NCBI GenBank assembly: GCA_021799495.1
Contig: JAJZAI010000028.1
Span: forward strand, 1-43,278
Length of the DNA stretch: 43,278 bases
Direction of reading: 5' to 3'
DNA from: Deltaproteobacteria bacterium
Lineage (GTDB): Bacteria; Desulfobacterota; Binatia; Binatales; Binataceae
The translations under genes were made by a program, and so were the position numbers. The notes beneath the pieces were generated by a model. The model searched no databases and was not told the origin of the DNA. It saw only the letters and a list, made by a program, of their open reading frames with translations. Shown one piece after another: positions 1 to 6,569 of this stretch. The number at the start of each line of letters is the position of its first letter. Within the stretch, counting starts at the first letter, position 1.

Positions 1-75
1 ATGATCCTTCGCAATCCGCTCCTCCACATTGAGCACCATCAGCATCGGCCGCTGCCGCCGCTCCTCACCGCGCAT
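1..75 (-). CDS. Transposase N-terminus (partial, IS5/IS1182-like)
   Basis: Only the first 25 codons are present, because the gene runs off the left edge. The start at 75 is supported by a strong GAGGAGGAAG ribosome-binding site 6-7 bases upstream on the minus strand. The peptide begins MRGEERRQRPM and reaches ...NVEERIAKDH at the edge. This matches the 'MRGxxxxQ...VxxEExVPxDHPLR' opening typical of IS5/IS1182-group DDE transposases. The catalytic region is not visible, so activity cannot be judged. Confidence 0.6.
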   Translation of the reverse strand, partial: MRGEERRQRPMLMVLNVEERIAKDH

Positions 76-158
76 CCGCCACTTCCTCCTCAACCACGAT
101 TACCCACTCAGACGAATTATAGGCGAGCGAAATTCAGGCGTTTATCAACGCCCTGCTA
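1..158 (-). mobile_element. Terminal part of an insertion sequence, cut by the window edge
   Basis: The first bases hold the start of a transposase gene on the minus strand (75 down to 1). About 70 bp upstream of its start, the minus strand at 158-143 reads CTAGCAGGGCGTTGAT. This resembles the terminal inverted repeats I associate with IS5/IS1182-type elements, so the element end is placed near 154-158. A perfect TATAAT lies at 121-116 on the minus strand, between this putative end and the gene. The other end is outside the window, so the family and exact boundary are inferred. Confidence 0.55.
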
Positions 159-296
159 GGGAACCAAGCTCGAATCTCCGCACCAAGAGCGGAGTTTCGC
201 ATATGACTCGGCTATCGGGCGTCGGAGCGTCCTGCCCCTGCGGGGAAGCGGACGCAATCCGTCCACATGGTCGCATCGCATTGTGGATTTAGGTAA

Positions 297-324
297 TTGC
301 AAGATTCTAGCTTTCGATGATAAT
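297..324 (+). promoter_or_regulatory. Candidate sigma70-type promoter for the XRE/ImmA pair
   Basis: TTGCAA at 297-302 and GATAAT at 319-324 are separated by 16 bases, placing a start near 331 and about 57 bases of leader before the XRE gene. The stretch around it (about 285-350) is clearly more AT-rich than its surroundings. Nothing else recognisable lies in 159-387, and the open frame at 29-292 there is not convincing as a gene. Confidence 0.35.
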
Positions 325-387
325 TCTTTGTGCGCTTTGGTATTCTTTACCCAGGAGGCGGCGAGTGGCGGTTGCGGCGCTGATCAA

Positions 388-723
388 ATGCGGATGAAAA
401 CCTTTGGCCAGGTACTCAGGGAAGCACGCAAGAGGGCGGGGATCACGCAGAGAGAGCTTGCCGCCAAGTTGAAACGCGAAGATGGGCGTCCCGTCGATCC
501 GCCGTACCTCAACGCGGTCGAGCACGACCACCGCTATCCGCCGGAGGACTACCTGATCGAGCAGATGGCGAAGATTGTCGGCATCTCGCCCGATGTGCTG
601 TACTTCCATGCGAACCGCCAGCCGCCTGATGTGAAGACCGAGGCGGGTCAAGATCGCCTCGAAGCCGCCTATCGAGCGTTCCGCAAGGCGCTGGGAGTGA
701 AATCGGCCGGCAAGCGAAAATGA
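388..723 (+). CDS. XRE-family helix-turn-helix transcriptional regulator
   Basis: A 111-residue Cro/C1-type DNA-binding protein. The HTH spans roughly residues 5-70: FGQVLREARKRAGITQRELA is a canonical XRE helix 1-2-3 entry, followed by the recognition helix around YLNAVEHDHRYP. I chose the ATG at 388 (394 is equally possible). The frame is open upstream to 283, but that part has no domain character. The stop overlaps the start of the next gene (ATGA at 720-723), so the two are translationally coupled. XRE regulators paired with ImmA/IrrE peptidases usually repress element genes, and the peptidase cleaves the repressor on a signal. That role is inferred for this pair. Confidence 0.85.
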   Translation: MRMKTFGQVLREARKRAGITQRELAAKLKREDGRPVDPPYLNAVEHDHRYPPEDYLIEQMAKIVGISPDVLYFHANRQPPDVKTEAGQDRLEAAYRAFRKALGVKSAGKRK

Positions 724-1391
724 AGGTTCTTCGCGATCCGCTCGGACGTCCGATCAATCGCCTCTACTTCAAGGCTGAGGAACTTGACGCGCGCTGCGAG
801 CGGAAGATCGCAGACTTCATGGACGGGCACCGTGGCGGCTTCAGGCTTCCCATTCCCACCGATGACCTTATCCGGCTGATCGAAATGGATACGGACGATC
901 TCGACATGTATGCCGACCTTCCGGAAGAAGAGGACGGGCATACTGATTTCTTCGCCGACCGGAAACCCAGAGTGATGATCGCCAAGCGCCTGTCCGATCC
1001 ACGCTACGAGAACCGGCTGCGGATGACGCTTGGGCACGAGTATGGACACGTTTGGTTTCACGCGCCGCTCTGGAGAATATCCGGATTCGATACAGACGAC
1101 GGTCCTGCGAAGCCACGCTGGACTTGCCATCGAGATCGGATCGTGGACGCTCCCCAGAGCGACTGGATGGAATTCCAAGCCGCATACATCGGGGGAGCGC
1201 TGCTGATGCCCTCTTATTCCGTGAAGCTGTGGGCGGGTGAAATTGCGATGCGCGAAGCCAAGCAGCCGCCGGTACCCGAAGGTTCGGATCTTGGCCGTGC
1301 GATGATCGAACGGCTTATCAGGCGGTGTCGAGTCTCCGAGCAAGCCGCTCGGGTCCGCCTTCTGCGTCTGGGCCTCGTGGTCGAACCCTGA
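720..1391 (+). CDS. ImmA/IrrE family metallo-endopeptidase
   Basis: A 223-residue protein with the zinc-peptidase motif HEYGH at residues 106-110, preceded by a hydrophobic helix (MTLG). A later glutamate, in DWMEFQAAYIGGALLMP (E151), fits the third zinc ligand of the ImmA/IrrE (COG2856, DUF955) family. In ICEBs1-type elements and in Deinococcus, such proteases cleave a partner HTH repressor. The partner here is almost certainly the overlapping XRE gene. All catalytic residues appear intact, although the neighbouring integrase is dead. The pair may therefore have outlived its element as a stand-alone stress switch. Confidence 0.85.
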   Translation: MKVLRDPLGRPINRLYFKAEELDARCERKIADFMDGHRGGFRLPIPTDDLIRLIEMDTDDLDMYADLPEEEDGHTDFFADRKPRVMIAKRLSDPRYENRLRMTLGHEYGHVWFHAPLWRISGFDTDDGPAKPRWTCHRDRIVDAPQSDWMEFQAAYIGGALLMPSYSVKLWAGEIAMREAKQPPVPEGSDLGRAMIERLIRRCRVSEQAARVRLLRLGLVVEP

Positions 1392-1441
1392 ATCGCGACA
1401 TATGAAATTATGGAATTTGACAATTCTAACAGGATTGGTCT

Positions 1442-1771
1442 ATGATCGGGTTCGACGACAGGCAAGCGCGGCTATGCGCACTCTTCAACACCCTGTCGCT
1501 TCTTTATGTTATGGCTCCCGACCAGATCGCGGCTCAACTCAAGCCCTATGTATCCATCCGCGAGCTTCCCTCTCTAACGCCGTGGACCGAGCAAGCCATC
1601 CGGACCATGATGGCGAAACGCATCCTGCGGGAAGGCGAACATTTCTTCCATGTAGGACGGAGACCGGTGTTTAAGTGGGAGGCAATCGTCCGGTTTATCG
1701 AGCGCCGCGACGCGCACTTCGCGTCCGGAATCCCGCTTCATCGCGGAGGCTTCCTGAATGGCGCCTCGTAA
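1442..1771 (+). CDS. Small excisionase-like / HTH DNA-binding protein
   Basis: A 109-residue protein that starts at an ATG with AGGA 7 bases upstream. The centre (residues about 40-78, WTEQAIRTMMAKRILREGEH then FFHVGRRPVFKWEAIVRFIE) looks like the winged-helix of excisionase/AlpA-type proteins: a short helix, a beta-wing around GRRPVFKW, and a closing helix. It overlaps the start of the integrase pseudogene (1758) by 14 bases, the usual xis-int order. No homologue can be named with certainty. Recombination directionality is inferred from position. Confidence 0.6.
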   Translation: MIGFDDRQARLCALFNTLSLLYVMAPDQIAAQLKPYVSIRELPSLTPWTEQAIRTMMAKRILREGEHFFHVGRRPVFKWEAIVRFIERRDAHFASGIPLHRGGFLNGAS

Positions 1772-2531
1772 GTTGAAAGCCCACCGACAGGGTTGCTGGA
1801 TTGAGGCAACGGGCAGCGATTTTCTGCGCTTGCGGTTCCGCTGGCGGCTTCCGACTGCGACCGGCCTTCACAATTTCTCCGAGTCTACGACGCTCGGCGA
1901 TACGCCGGAAAATCGTTCCGTTCTTTCGAAGCAGGCGGCGATCATCGGGGCGTAAATCGCCGCGGATCGCTTCGATTACCTGCGTTGGTTTCCAAATGGC
2001 AGCAAGGCAATCCACTTCCGACCGACGCCACAGTCTACCAATTCGGCGCAGCCAGATGTGCGGCCCACGATCGGGCACTTCTACCCAGCTTGGGCCGCAC
2101 GAAGAGTGCCACCGGTCGTCCGTCCATCAAGGGCTCGCGACTATCGCAATCATTTCCGCACTTACATCCTTCCTTACCTCGCCGACGTAGCTCTTCAGGA
2201 CCTATCCCTGGCGCATCTCGAAGAACTCAGGGCGCGACTTCAGATCGGACGCGTTGTTCCTGGTCCCGATCCGTTCAGTGAGGATGAGCGCGACCAACTC
2301 CTCGAATTCACTCTTCGCAAGCATTGGCGCCTGAGCCGAAATCTTGGCTCGTACCGCGAAGGCGTTCACTTTCCCTACTATGCGTTTCTCTTCACGCTTT
2401 TCTATACGGGTCTTCGTCCCTCCGAAGCCGTGGCTCTCCGCGTCCGCTCGCTCGACCCAAACGGGGTCAAAAAGGGGGAGTTTGCCCCACATTTGCCCCA
2501 CGATGAAGCAAACTCAAGAAAAATCCTTTGA
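1758..2531 (+). pseudogene. Degenerate tyrosine recombinase (phage-type integrase)
   Basis: The reading frame starts well (MAPRKLKAHRQGCWIEATGS), is interrupted by TAA at 1953-1955, and resumes in the same frame as DRFDYLRWFPNGSK. It then has the SAM-like core-binding region (RDYRNHFRTYILPYLADVAL). The text jumps near 2250 from the end of the core-binding domain (LEELRARLQ) straight to VVPGPDPFSEDERDQLLEF, so an internal segment of the core/linker seems deleted. The first catalytic Arg box is present (FYTGLRPSEAVALR), but the H-x-x-R and nucleophile Tyr boxes are absent and the frame ends at 2531. The gene cannot encode an active recombinase. It lies 14 bp from the tRNA-Ala 3' end, the expected place for a tRNA-targeting integrase. 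Confidence 0.85.
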
Positions 2532-2545
2532 TTTACGCGGGAAAA

Positions 2546-2621
2546 TGGTGGAGCAGAAGGGATTTGAACCCTCGACCCCTACGTTGCGAACGTAGTGCTC
2601 TCCCAGCTGAGCTACTGCCCC
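2546..2621 (-). tRNA. tRNA-Ala, anticodon CGC
   Basis: The minus strand folds into a full cloverleaf of 76 bases including an encoded CCA. The acceptor GGGGCAG pairs with CTGCTCC and contains the G3-U70 wobble that identifies alanine tRNAs. The D-arm is AGCTCAGCTGGGAGAGC. The anticodon stem CTACG/CGTAG encloses the loop TTCGCAA, which gives anticodon CGC for codon GCG. The T-arm contains GGTTCAAATCC. The gene lies 14 bp downstream of galU on the same strand, so read-through from galU is possible. Its 3' end is the boundary of the decayed integrative element to the left. Confidence 0.96.
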
Positions 2622-2635
2622 ACCGCCCGAAGTCT

Positions 2636-3502
2636 TTAAGAAGATAGCACCGTTTTCAGGTAGGCGCGCAATCTATCAGCCAGTTCCGGACGTTTCAAGC
2701 CGAACCCGATTTGCGCCTCGAGAAATCCCAGCCGATCGCCGAGGTCGTAACGAACGCCCTCGAATTCGCATCCATACAGCGCGCGCCGCTCTGATAAGGC
2801 CATCAAAGCGTCGGTAAGCTGAATTTCTCCCCCAGCCCCCGGTTTACCCTCGGCCAGCAATGGAAAAATGTCGGGAGTAAGAACGTAACGACCCATAATC
2901 GCGAGATCGCTGGGCGCGTCGGGAATCGCCGGCTTCTCGACCATCCCGGTAAGCCGATGCAGACGCGGCCCCGCCGGCTCGACCGCAACGATTCCGTATT
3001 TCGGTATCTCGCTCCGCGCGACCCGCATCAGCGCCACCACCGGCGCATCCTTGCGCTCGGCGACGTCGAGCAATTGGCGCAGGCATGGCCGCGCGCCGTC
3101 GAAAATATCGTCAGGCAAAATCACCGCGAACGGTTCGTCGCCGACCGCCTCGCGCGCTTGCAGCACGGCGTGACCGAGACCGAGCGGTTCGTGTTGATGC
3201 GCCGTATGGAAACGGGCAAGACTGTTGGTGTAGCGGACGATTTCGAGCAAATCGTGGCGCAAGCGCCGCTCCAGCAAACTTTCCAGCTCTGGCGCCGAGC
3301 GAAAGTGGTCGAGCACCGTCGTGCGTCCCGGACTCAGCACCATCACGATTTCGCCAATTCCGGACGCGACCGTTTCTTCCACGACGATCTGAATCGCCGG
3401 CTTGTCAACGACCGGCAATATTTCCTTGGGGATCACTTTGGACGCCGGCAGCATCCGCGTGCCCATCCCAGCGGCGACGACTACGGCCTTGCGAACTTTC
3501 AT
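2636..3502 (-). CDS. galU: UTP--glucose-1-phosphate uridylyltransferase
   Basis: A cytoplasmic enzyme that makes UDP-glucose from UTP and glucose-1-phosphate for envelope polysaccharides and glycogen or trehalose metabolism. The 288 residues match the usual GalU length. The nucleotide-binding signature AAGMGTRMLPASKVIPKEIL (about residues 10-29) is followed by PVVDKPAIQ. Further family blocks include LGLGHAVLQA, FAVILPDDIFD and the late GRYVLTPDIFPLL. It is transcribed leftward toward tRNA-Ala and lies 49 bp downstream of the DksA-like gene, so co-transcription is plausible. Confidence 0.96.
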   Translation of the reverse strand: MKVRKAVVVAAGMGTRMLPASKVIPKEILPVVDKPAIQIVVEETVASGIGEIVMVLSPGRTTVLDHFRSAPELESLLERRLRHDLLEIVRYTNSLARFHTAHQHEPLGLGHAVLQAREAVGDEPFAVILPDDIFDGARPCLRQLLDVAERKDAPVVALMRVARSEIPKYGIVAVEPAGPRLHRLTGMVEKPAIPDAPSDLAIMGRYVLTPDIFPLLAEGKPGAGGEIQLTDALMALSERRALYGCEFEGVRYDLGDRLGFLEAQIGFGLKRPELADRLRAYLKTVLSS

Positions 3503-3551
3503 CTTCTGAACGATGACGCTGGCGGAGGGCCGGCGTAGTGCGAACGGATTG

Positions 3552-3908
3552 TCAAGCGCGTTCGCGCGCTTCCTGATCGGATTTGCAAGCGATGCAGAGG
3601 GTGGTCACCGGCCGCGCCTTCAAGCGCTCGATTCCGATTTCCTCGCCGCATTCTTCGCAGCGCCCGTAAACCCCACTCTCGATCCTCGCGAACGCTTCAT
3701 TGATCTTAGTCAGCAGCTTGCGCTCCCGATCGCGCATCCTGAGCAGCAGCGCCCGATCCGATTCGAGCGTCGCGCGATCGGTGGGATCGGCAAAGGCTTC
3801 GCCGGGCTTGCTGTTCATGCTGCCGACGGCGCGCTCGGCCTCGGTCAGCAGTTCGCTTCTGCGGCTTTCCAGCAATCGGCGGAAAAACTTAAGATCCCTC
3901 TGCCTCAT
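3552..3908 (-). CDS. DksA/TraR-family zinc-finger regulator
   Basis: A 118-residue protein with an N-terminal helical pair (residues 1-75) and a C4 zinc finger: C84-x2-C87 and C105-x2-C108 (CEECGEEIG...LCIACK). Between the helices, DPTDRA at residues 41-46 fits the D-x-x-D-x-A tip. In DksA this tip enters the RNA polymerase secondary channel and supports (p)ppGpp-dependent control. It is shorter than E. coli DksA (151) but within the range of DksA-like proteins. It reads toward galU and diverges from larC. Confidence 0.88.
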   Translation of the reverse strand: MRQRDLKFFRRLLESRRSELLTEAERAVGSMNSKPGEAFADPTDRATLESDRALLLRMRDRERKLLTKINEAFARIESGVYGRCEECGEEIGIERLKARPVTTLCIACKSDQEARERA

Positions 3909-3938
3909 ACGCCCGCGTTCAACGCCACGGCTGAAGAA

Positions 3939-3970
3939 ATTATATTATGGACGGCGTATCGTTAAGTAAA
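3939..3970 (-). promoter_or_regulatory. AT-rich divergent promoter region of the DksA-like gene and larC
   Basis: A perfect TATAAT lies at 3944-3939 on the minus strand, about 30 bases before the DksA-like start. TTTACT at 3970-3965 is a possible but badly spaced -35 (20 bases). The run AAATTATATTATGG stands out in GC-rich DNA and could serve larC as well. The assignment rests on motif and position only. Confidence 0.35.
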
Positions 3971-3984
3971 GGTCGCCTGGTTCT

Positions 3985-5166
3985 ATGATGAAATCGGCAT
4001 ATATCGACGCCTTCTCCGGCGTCAGCGGCGATATGATGATCGGCGCGCTTATCGACGCGGGCGCGGACACCGCGGCGCTCGAACAGGCGGTTGGCGCGCT
4101 CGGCCTGCGCGGTTACCGGATTACAATCGGGCGGCGCGATTTGAGCGGAATCGCCGCGGTCAAATTCGACGTCGAAGTTTCCGAACCGCAACCCGAGCGC
4201 CATCTTGGCGAGATTCTTGGGATGATCGAGCGGGCCGGCCTGCCAGCGCGCGCCGAACGCGCGGCGGCCGCGACTTTCCGGACGCTGGCCGAGGCCGAAG
4301 CCAAGGTGCATCGCACCACGCCCGACGAAGTCCATTTCCATGAAGTCGGCGCGGTCGATTCGATTATCGATATCGTGGGCGCGGCGTGGGCGCTCGATCA
4401 CCTCGGCGTCGCCGACCTGATCGTATCGCCGCTGCCGGCGGGCAACGGCTTCGTCCGCTCGCGCCACGGCGTTATTCCCATACCCGCGCCAGCGACGGCG
4501 GAATTGCTGGCCGGATTTCCGATCCGTATCGGCGACGGCGAGGCCGAGATGGTCACTCCGACGGGCGCGGCGATCGTGCGCGCGCTTGGACGGCCCGCGC
4601 CAGCGCCGTTCGCGTTTCAGGCCGAACGCGTCGGTTACGGCGCGGGAACACGCACGCTGGCCGATCGGCCGAACGTTTTGCGGCTGATGCTGGGCGAGGC
4701 GGCGGGCGGTTTCGGGACCGACGAAATGATCGAAATCTCCGCGAATATCGACGACCTCAATCCGCAGATTTATGGCCATCTCGGCGAACGAATACTGGCG
4801 GCCGGCGCGCGCGACGTCACGCTCACCCCGACGATCATGAAAAAAGGCCGTCCCGGCGTGATTTTGTCCGTACTCGCCGAAGCGTCCGCGCGCGACCGTC
4901 TGGCGCGGATGATCTTTGCAGAGACGACGACGATCGGCCTGCGCTTCCATCCAGTGAGCCGGCTCAAGCTCGACCGCCGGATCGAAGAGGTCGAAACCCG
5001 CTTCGGAAAAATTCGCGTCAAGGCCGCAAGCGCCGGCGGCGCCGGTTCGCCGCTGAATCTTTCTCCCGAATTTGACGATTGCAGGAAAGCGGCGATGGAT
5101 CACGGCGCGCCGCTGAAACTTGTGATGGAAGAGGCGCTTGCGGTCGCCCGGCGCACGCTCGGATAA
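3985..5166 (+). CDS. larC: Nickel pincer cofactor biosynthesis protein LarC
   Basis: LarC (formerly DUF111) is the CTP-dependent cyclometallase that inserts nickel into the pyridinium-dithiocarboxylate pincer cofactor of lactate racemase and LarA-like racemases. The N-terminus AYIDAFSGVSGDMMIGALID is the family signature. HFHEVGAVDSIIDIVG and PTPT-like MVTPTGAAIVRAL follow, then the second half with ISANIDDLNPQIYGHLGER and TPTIMKKGRPG. At 393 residues it is full length in one frame. In lactobacilli the gene is split and joined by programmed frameshifting, but here it is continuous. larA, larB and larE are not in the window. queE starts one base after its stop. Confidence 0.94.
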   Translation: MMKSAYIDAFSGVSGDMMIGALIDAGADTAALEQAVGALGLRGYRITIGRRDLSGIAAVKFDVEVSEPQPERHLGEILGMIERAGLPARAERAAAATFRTLAEAEAKVHRTTPDEVHFHEVGAVDSIIDIVGAAWALDHLGVADLIVSPLPAGNGFVRSRHGVIPIPAPATAELLAGFPIRIGDGEAEMVTPTGAAIVRALGRPAPAPFAFQAERVGYGAGTRTLADRPNVLRLMLGEAAGGFGTDEMIEISANIDDLNPQIYGHLGERILAAGARDVTLTPTIMKKGRPGVILSVLAEASARDRLARMIFAETTTIGLRFHPVSRLKLDRRIEEVETRFGKIRVKAASAGGAGSPLNLSPEFDDCRKAAMDHGAPLKLVMEEALAVARRTLG

Positions 5167-5167
5167 G

Positions 5168-5815
5168 ATGGCGCGGGTCAGGATCAACGAGATTTTTTTC
5201 AGCATCCAGGGCGAATCGACCTGGGCTGGCCGTCCGTGCGTGTTCGTGCGGCTTACCGGATGCAATCTGCGCTGCCGATGGTGCGATACGGAATACGCCT
5301 TCTATGAGGGCCGCCACGCCGATATCGGCGCCGTCGTCGCGCGCGTGGCCGATTTCGGATGTCCGCTGGTCGAAATCACGGGCGGCGAACCGCTGCTGCA
5401 ACAAGGCGTCTATCCGCTGATGGACGCTTTACTGGCGCGGGATTTCACCGTGATGGTCGAGACGTCGGGCGAGCGCGATCTTGCCCGCGTCGATCCGCGC
5501 GTGATCAAAATCATGGACCTGAAATGTCCCGGCAGCGGGGAATGCGAACGAATCCGCTGGAGCAACCTTGACCATCTGACGCGGCGCGACGAAATCAAGT
5601 TCGTGATCGCGGACCGCCGCGACTATGAATGGGCGCGCGCCGAAGCGAACCGGCATCGGCTGGCGGATCGCGTCAATGCGGTGCTGATGAGTCCGGTATT
5701 CGGCGAAATCGATCCAGCCGAACTCGCGCGCTGGATTCTGGAGGATCGGCTGCCGGTGCGGATGCAGCTCCAGATGCACAAGCAGATCTGGTCCCCCACC
5801 GCCCGCGCCGTGTAG
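5168..5815 (+). CDS. queE: 7-carboxy-7-deazaguanine synthase (radical SAM)
   Basis: QueE converts 6-carboxytetrahydropterin to 7-carboxy-7-deazaguanine, the core of queuosine and other 7-deazapurines. I chose the ATG at 5168, one base after the larC stop, because the protein then begins MARVRINEIFFSIQGESTWA as QueE should. The radical-SAM cluster ligands are C32, C36 and C39 (C-x3-C-x2-C in CNLRCRWCDTEY). GGEPLLQQ (SAM binding) and the C-terminal QLQMHKQIW block are present. Its 215 residues are normal. The larC-queE junction implies translational coupling, though no functional link is known. Confidence 0.95.
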   Translation: MARVRINEIFFSIQGESTWAGRPCVFVRLTGCNLRCRWCDTEYAFYEGRHADIGAVVARVADFGCPLVEITGGEPLLQQGVYPLMDALLARDFTVMVETSGERDLARVDPRVIKIMDLKCPGSGECERIRWSNLDHLTRRDEIKFVIADRRDYEWARAEANRHRLADRVNAVLMSPVFGEIDPAELARWILEDRLPVRMQLQMHKQIWSPTARAV

Positions 5816-5828
5816 CCACGCTCCCGAG

Positions 5829-6227
5829 CTATCTCCAGTTTTCCACGCGCAAACCTTCGACCCGATCGAATTCGCGCACATTGGAAGTCACCAGCGTCAG
5901 GTCCGCGGCAAGCGCGGCGCCGGCGATCAACGCGTCATAGGCTCCGATCGGCGATCCCCGCTTTTTCAGCGCGGCGCGAATTCCGGCGGTCGCCGCCGCC
6001 TCGGCGCGGCCGTAAGGAAGCACTTCGATCGCGCCAAAGAAAGCGCGCATTACCGGACCCAGACGGCGCGCAAGCCGGGGATTGAGGTTCAGCCCGTATG
6101 CGACCTCCATCTCGGTGATCGCGCTCACCGCAATCTCTTCGGGGGAAACCGCTTTGACCCGCGCCAGAACCTGCGGATGACCCTGGGCGAAATCGCTGAC
6201 GACGCAGGTATCAAGCAGATACCGCAT
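5829..6227 (-). CDS. vapC: VapC/FitB-like PIN-domain ribonuclease toxin
   Basis: A 132-residue PIN-domain protein. It begins MRYLLDTCVVSD, with the first catalytic acid at D6. E41 lies in SAITEMEVAYGL, D98 in GAYDALIAGAAL, and TSNVREFDRVEGL carries E119/D121. This is the acidic quartet expected of an active Mg2+-dependent RNase. The gene overlaps the antitoxin gene upstream by 17 bases, a standard toxin-antitoxin arrangement. The RNA target is unknown. FitB/VapC toxins bind and are inhibited by their ribbon-helix-helix partner. Confidence 0.9.
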   Translation of the reverse strand: MRYLLDTCVVSDFAQGHPQVLARVKAVSPEEIAVSAITEMEVAYGLNLNPRLARRLGPVMRAFFGAIEVLPYGRAEAAATAGIRAALKKRGSPIGAYDALIAGAALAADLTLVTSNVREFDRVEGLRVENWR

Positions 6228-6456
6228 CGAACGGCTCGCGTGGCGGCTTCAGGGCCTTCCGGCCATCCTCAAATCGCGCGATCCTGCGGTTTCCGCGAAA
6301 TTTCATAATTTCAGCCGGCCATCGCGACGGTTTCCGCCGGCCCAGCCATTCCGCGACCGCCTCGCGAACAACCGCGTTGCGCGTCCTGCGGCTTTCCTGG
6401 GCCGCGCGATTCAGACGTTCGACCAGCTCGTCGTCCAGATAAACGCTGAAGTTCAT
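6211..6456 (-). CDS. vapB: Ribbon-helix-helix antitoxin (VapB/CopG-like)
   Basis: An 81-residue protein. The beta-strand and two helices of an RHH DNA-binding domain are at the N-terminus: FSVYLDDELVERLNRAAQES, then TRNAVVREAVAEWL. The basic, proline-rich tail (about residues 40-81) is suited to wrap the toxin. It likely neutralises the downstream PIN toxin and represses the shared promoter. A perfect TATAAT sits so close upstream (6468-6463) that the mRNA would begin at or next to the ATG. No Shine-Dalgarno sequence is visible. Confidence 0.85.
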   Translation of the reverse strand: MNFSVYLDDELVERLNRAAQESRRTRNAVVREAVAEWLGRRKPSRWPAEIMKFRGNRRIARFEDGRKALKPPREPFDAVSA

Positions 6457-6491
6457 AATTTAATTATAGTAGGTTATGTTATATCCGGCAA
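6455..6491 (-). promoter_or_regulatory. vapBC promoter with overlapping palindromic operator
   Basis: On the minus strand TTGCCG (6491-6486), a 17-base spacer and TATAAT (6468-6463) form a good sigma70-type promoter whose predicted start coincides with the vapB ATG at 6456. The perfect inverted repeat ATAATT-T-AATTAT at 6455-6467 covers the -10 element and the first base of the coding region. An RHH antitoxin bound there would block RNA polymerase directly. Confidence 0.6.
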
Positions 6492-6569
6492 TGCGAAAGT
6501 CCGCCGCGCCGCGGCCCCGAATCGCCAGGCTTGATCGCTGGCGCGATTCCGCTAGGCTCTCGATCCGTC

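Noticed and set aside
29-292. Open frame of 87 codons on the plus strand
   Set aside because: It runs antisense through the transposase start and IS end, is Arg/Ser-rich without domain character, and has no ribosome-binding site.
1417-1446. TTGACA (1417-1422) and TATGAT (1441-1446) as a promoter for the Xis-like gene
   Set aside because: The -10 would overlap the start codon at 1442, and the gene already has an AGGA ribosome-binding site upstream. Transcription would begin inside the gene.
2344-2595. Frame reading through the tRNA gene (ends ...VEQKGFEPSTPTLRT)
   Set aside because: This is the translation of the tRNA-Ala complement, a common false protein tail next to tRNA-integrated elements.
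3940-5265. 441-codon frame on the minus strand over larC
   Set aside because: It is the antisense shadow of larC in GC-rich DNA, with His/Arg/Gly-rich composition and no motifs.
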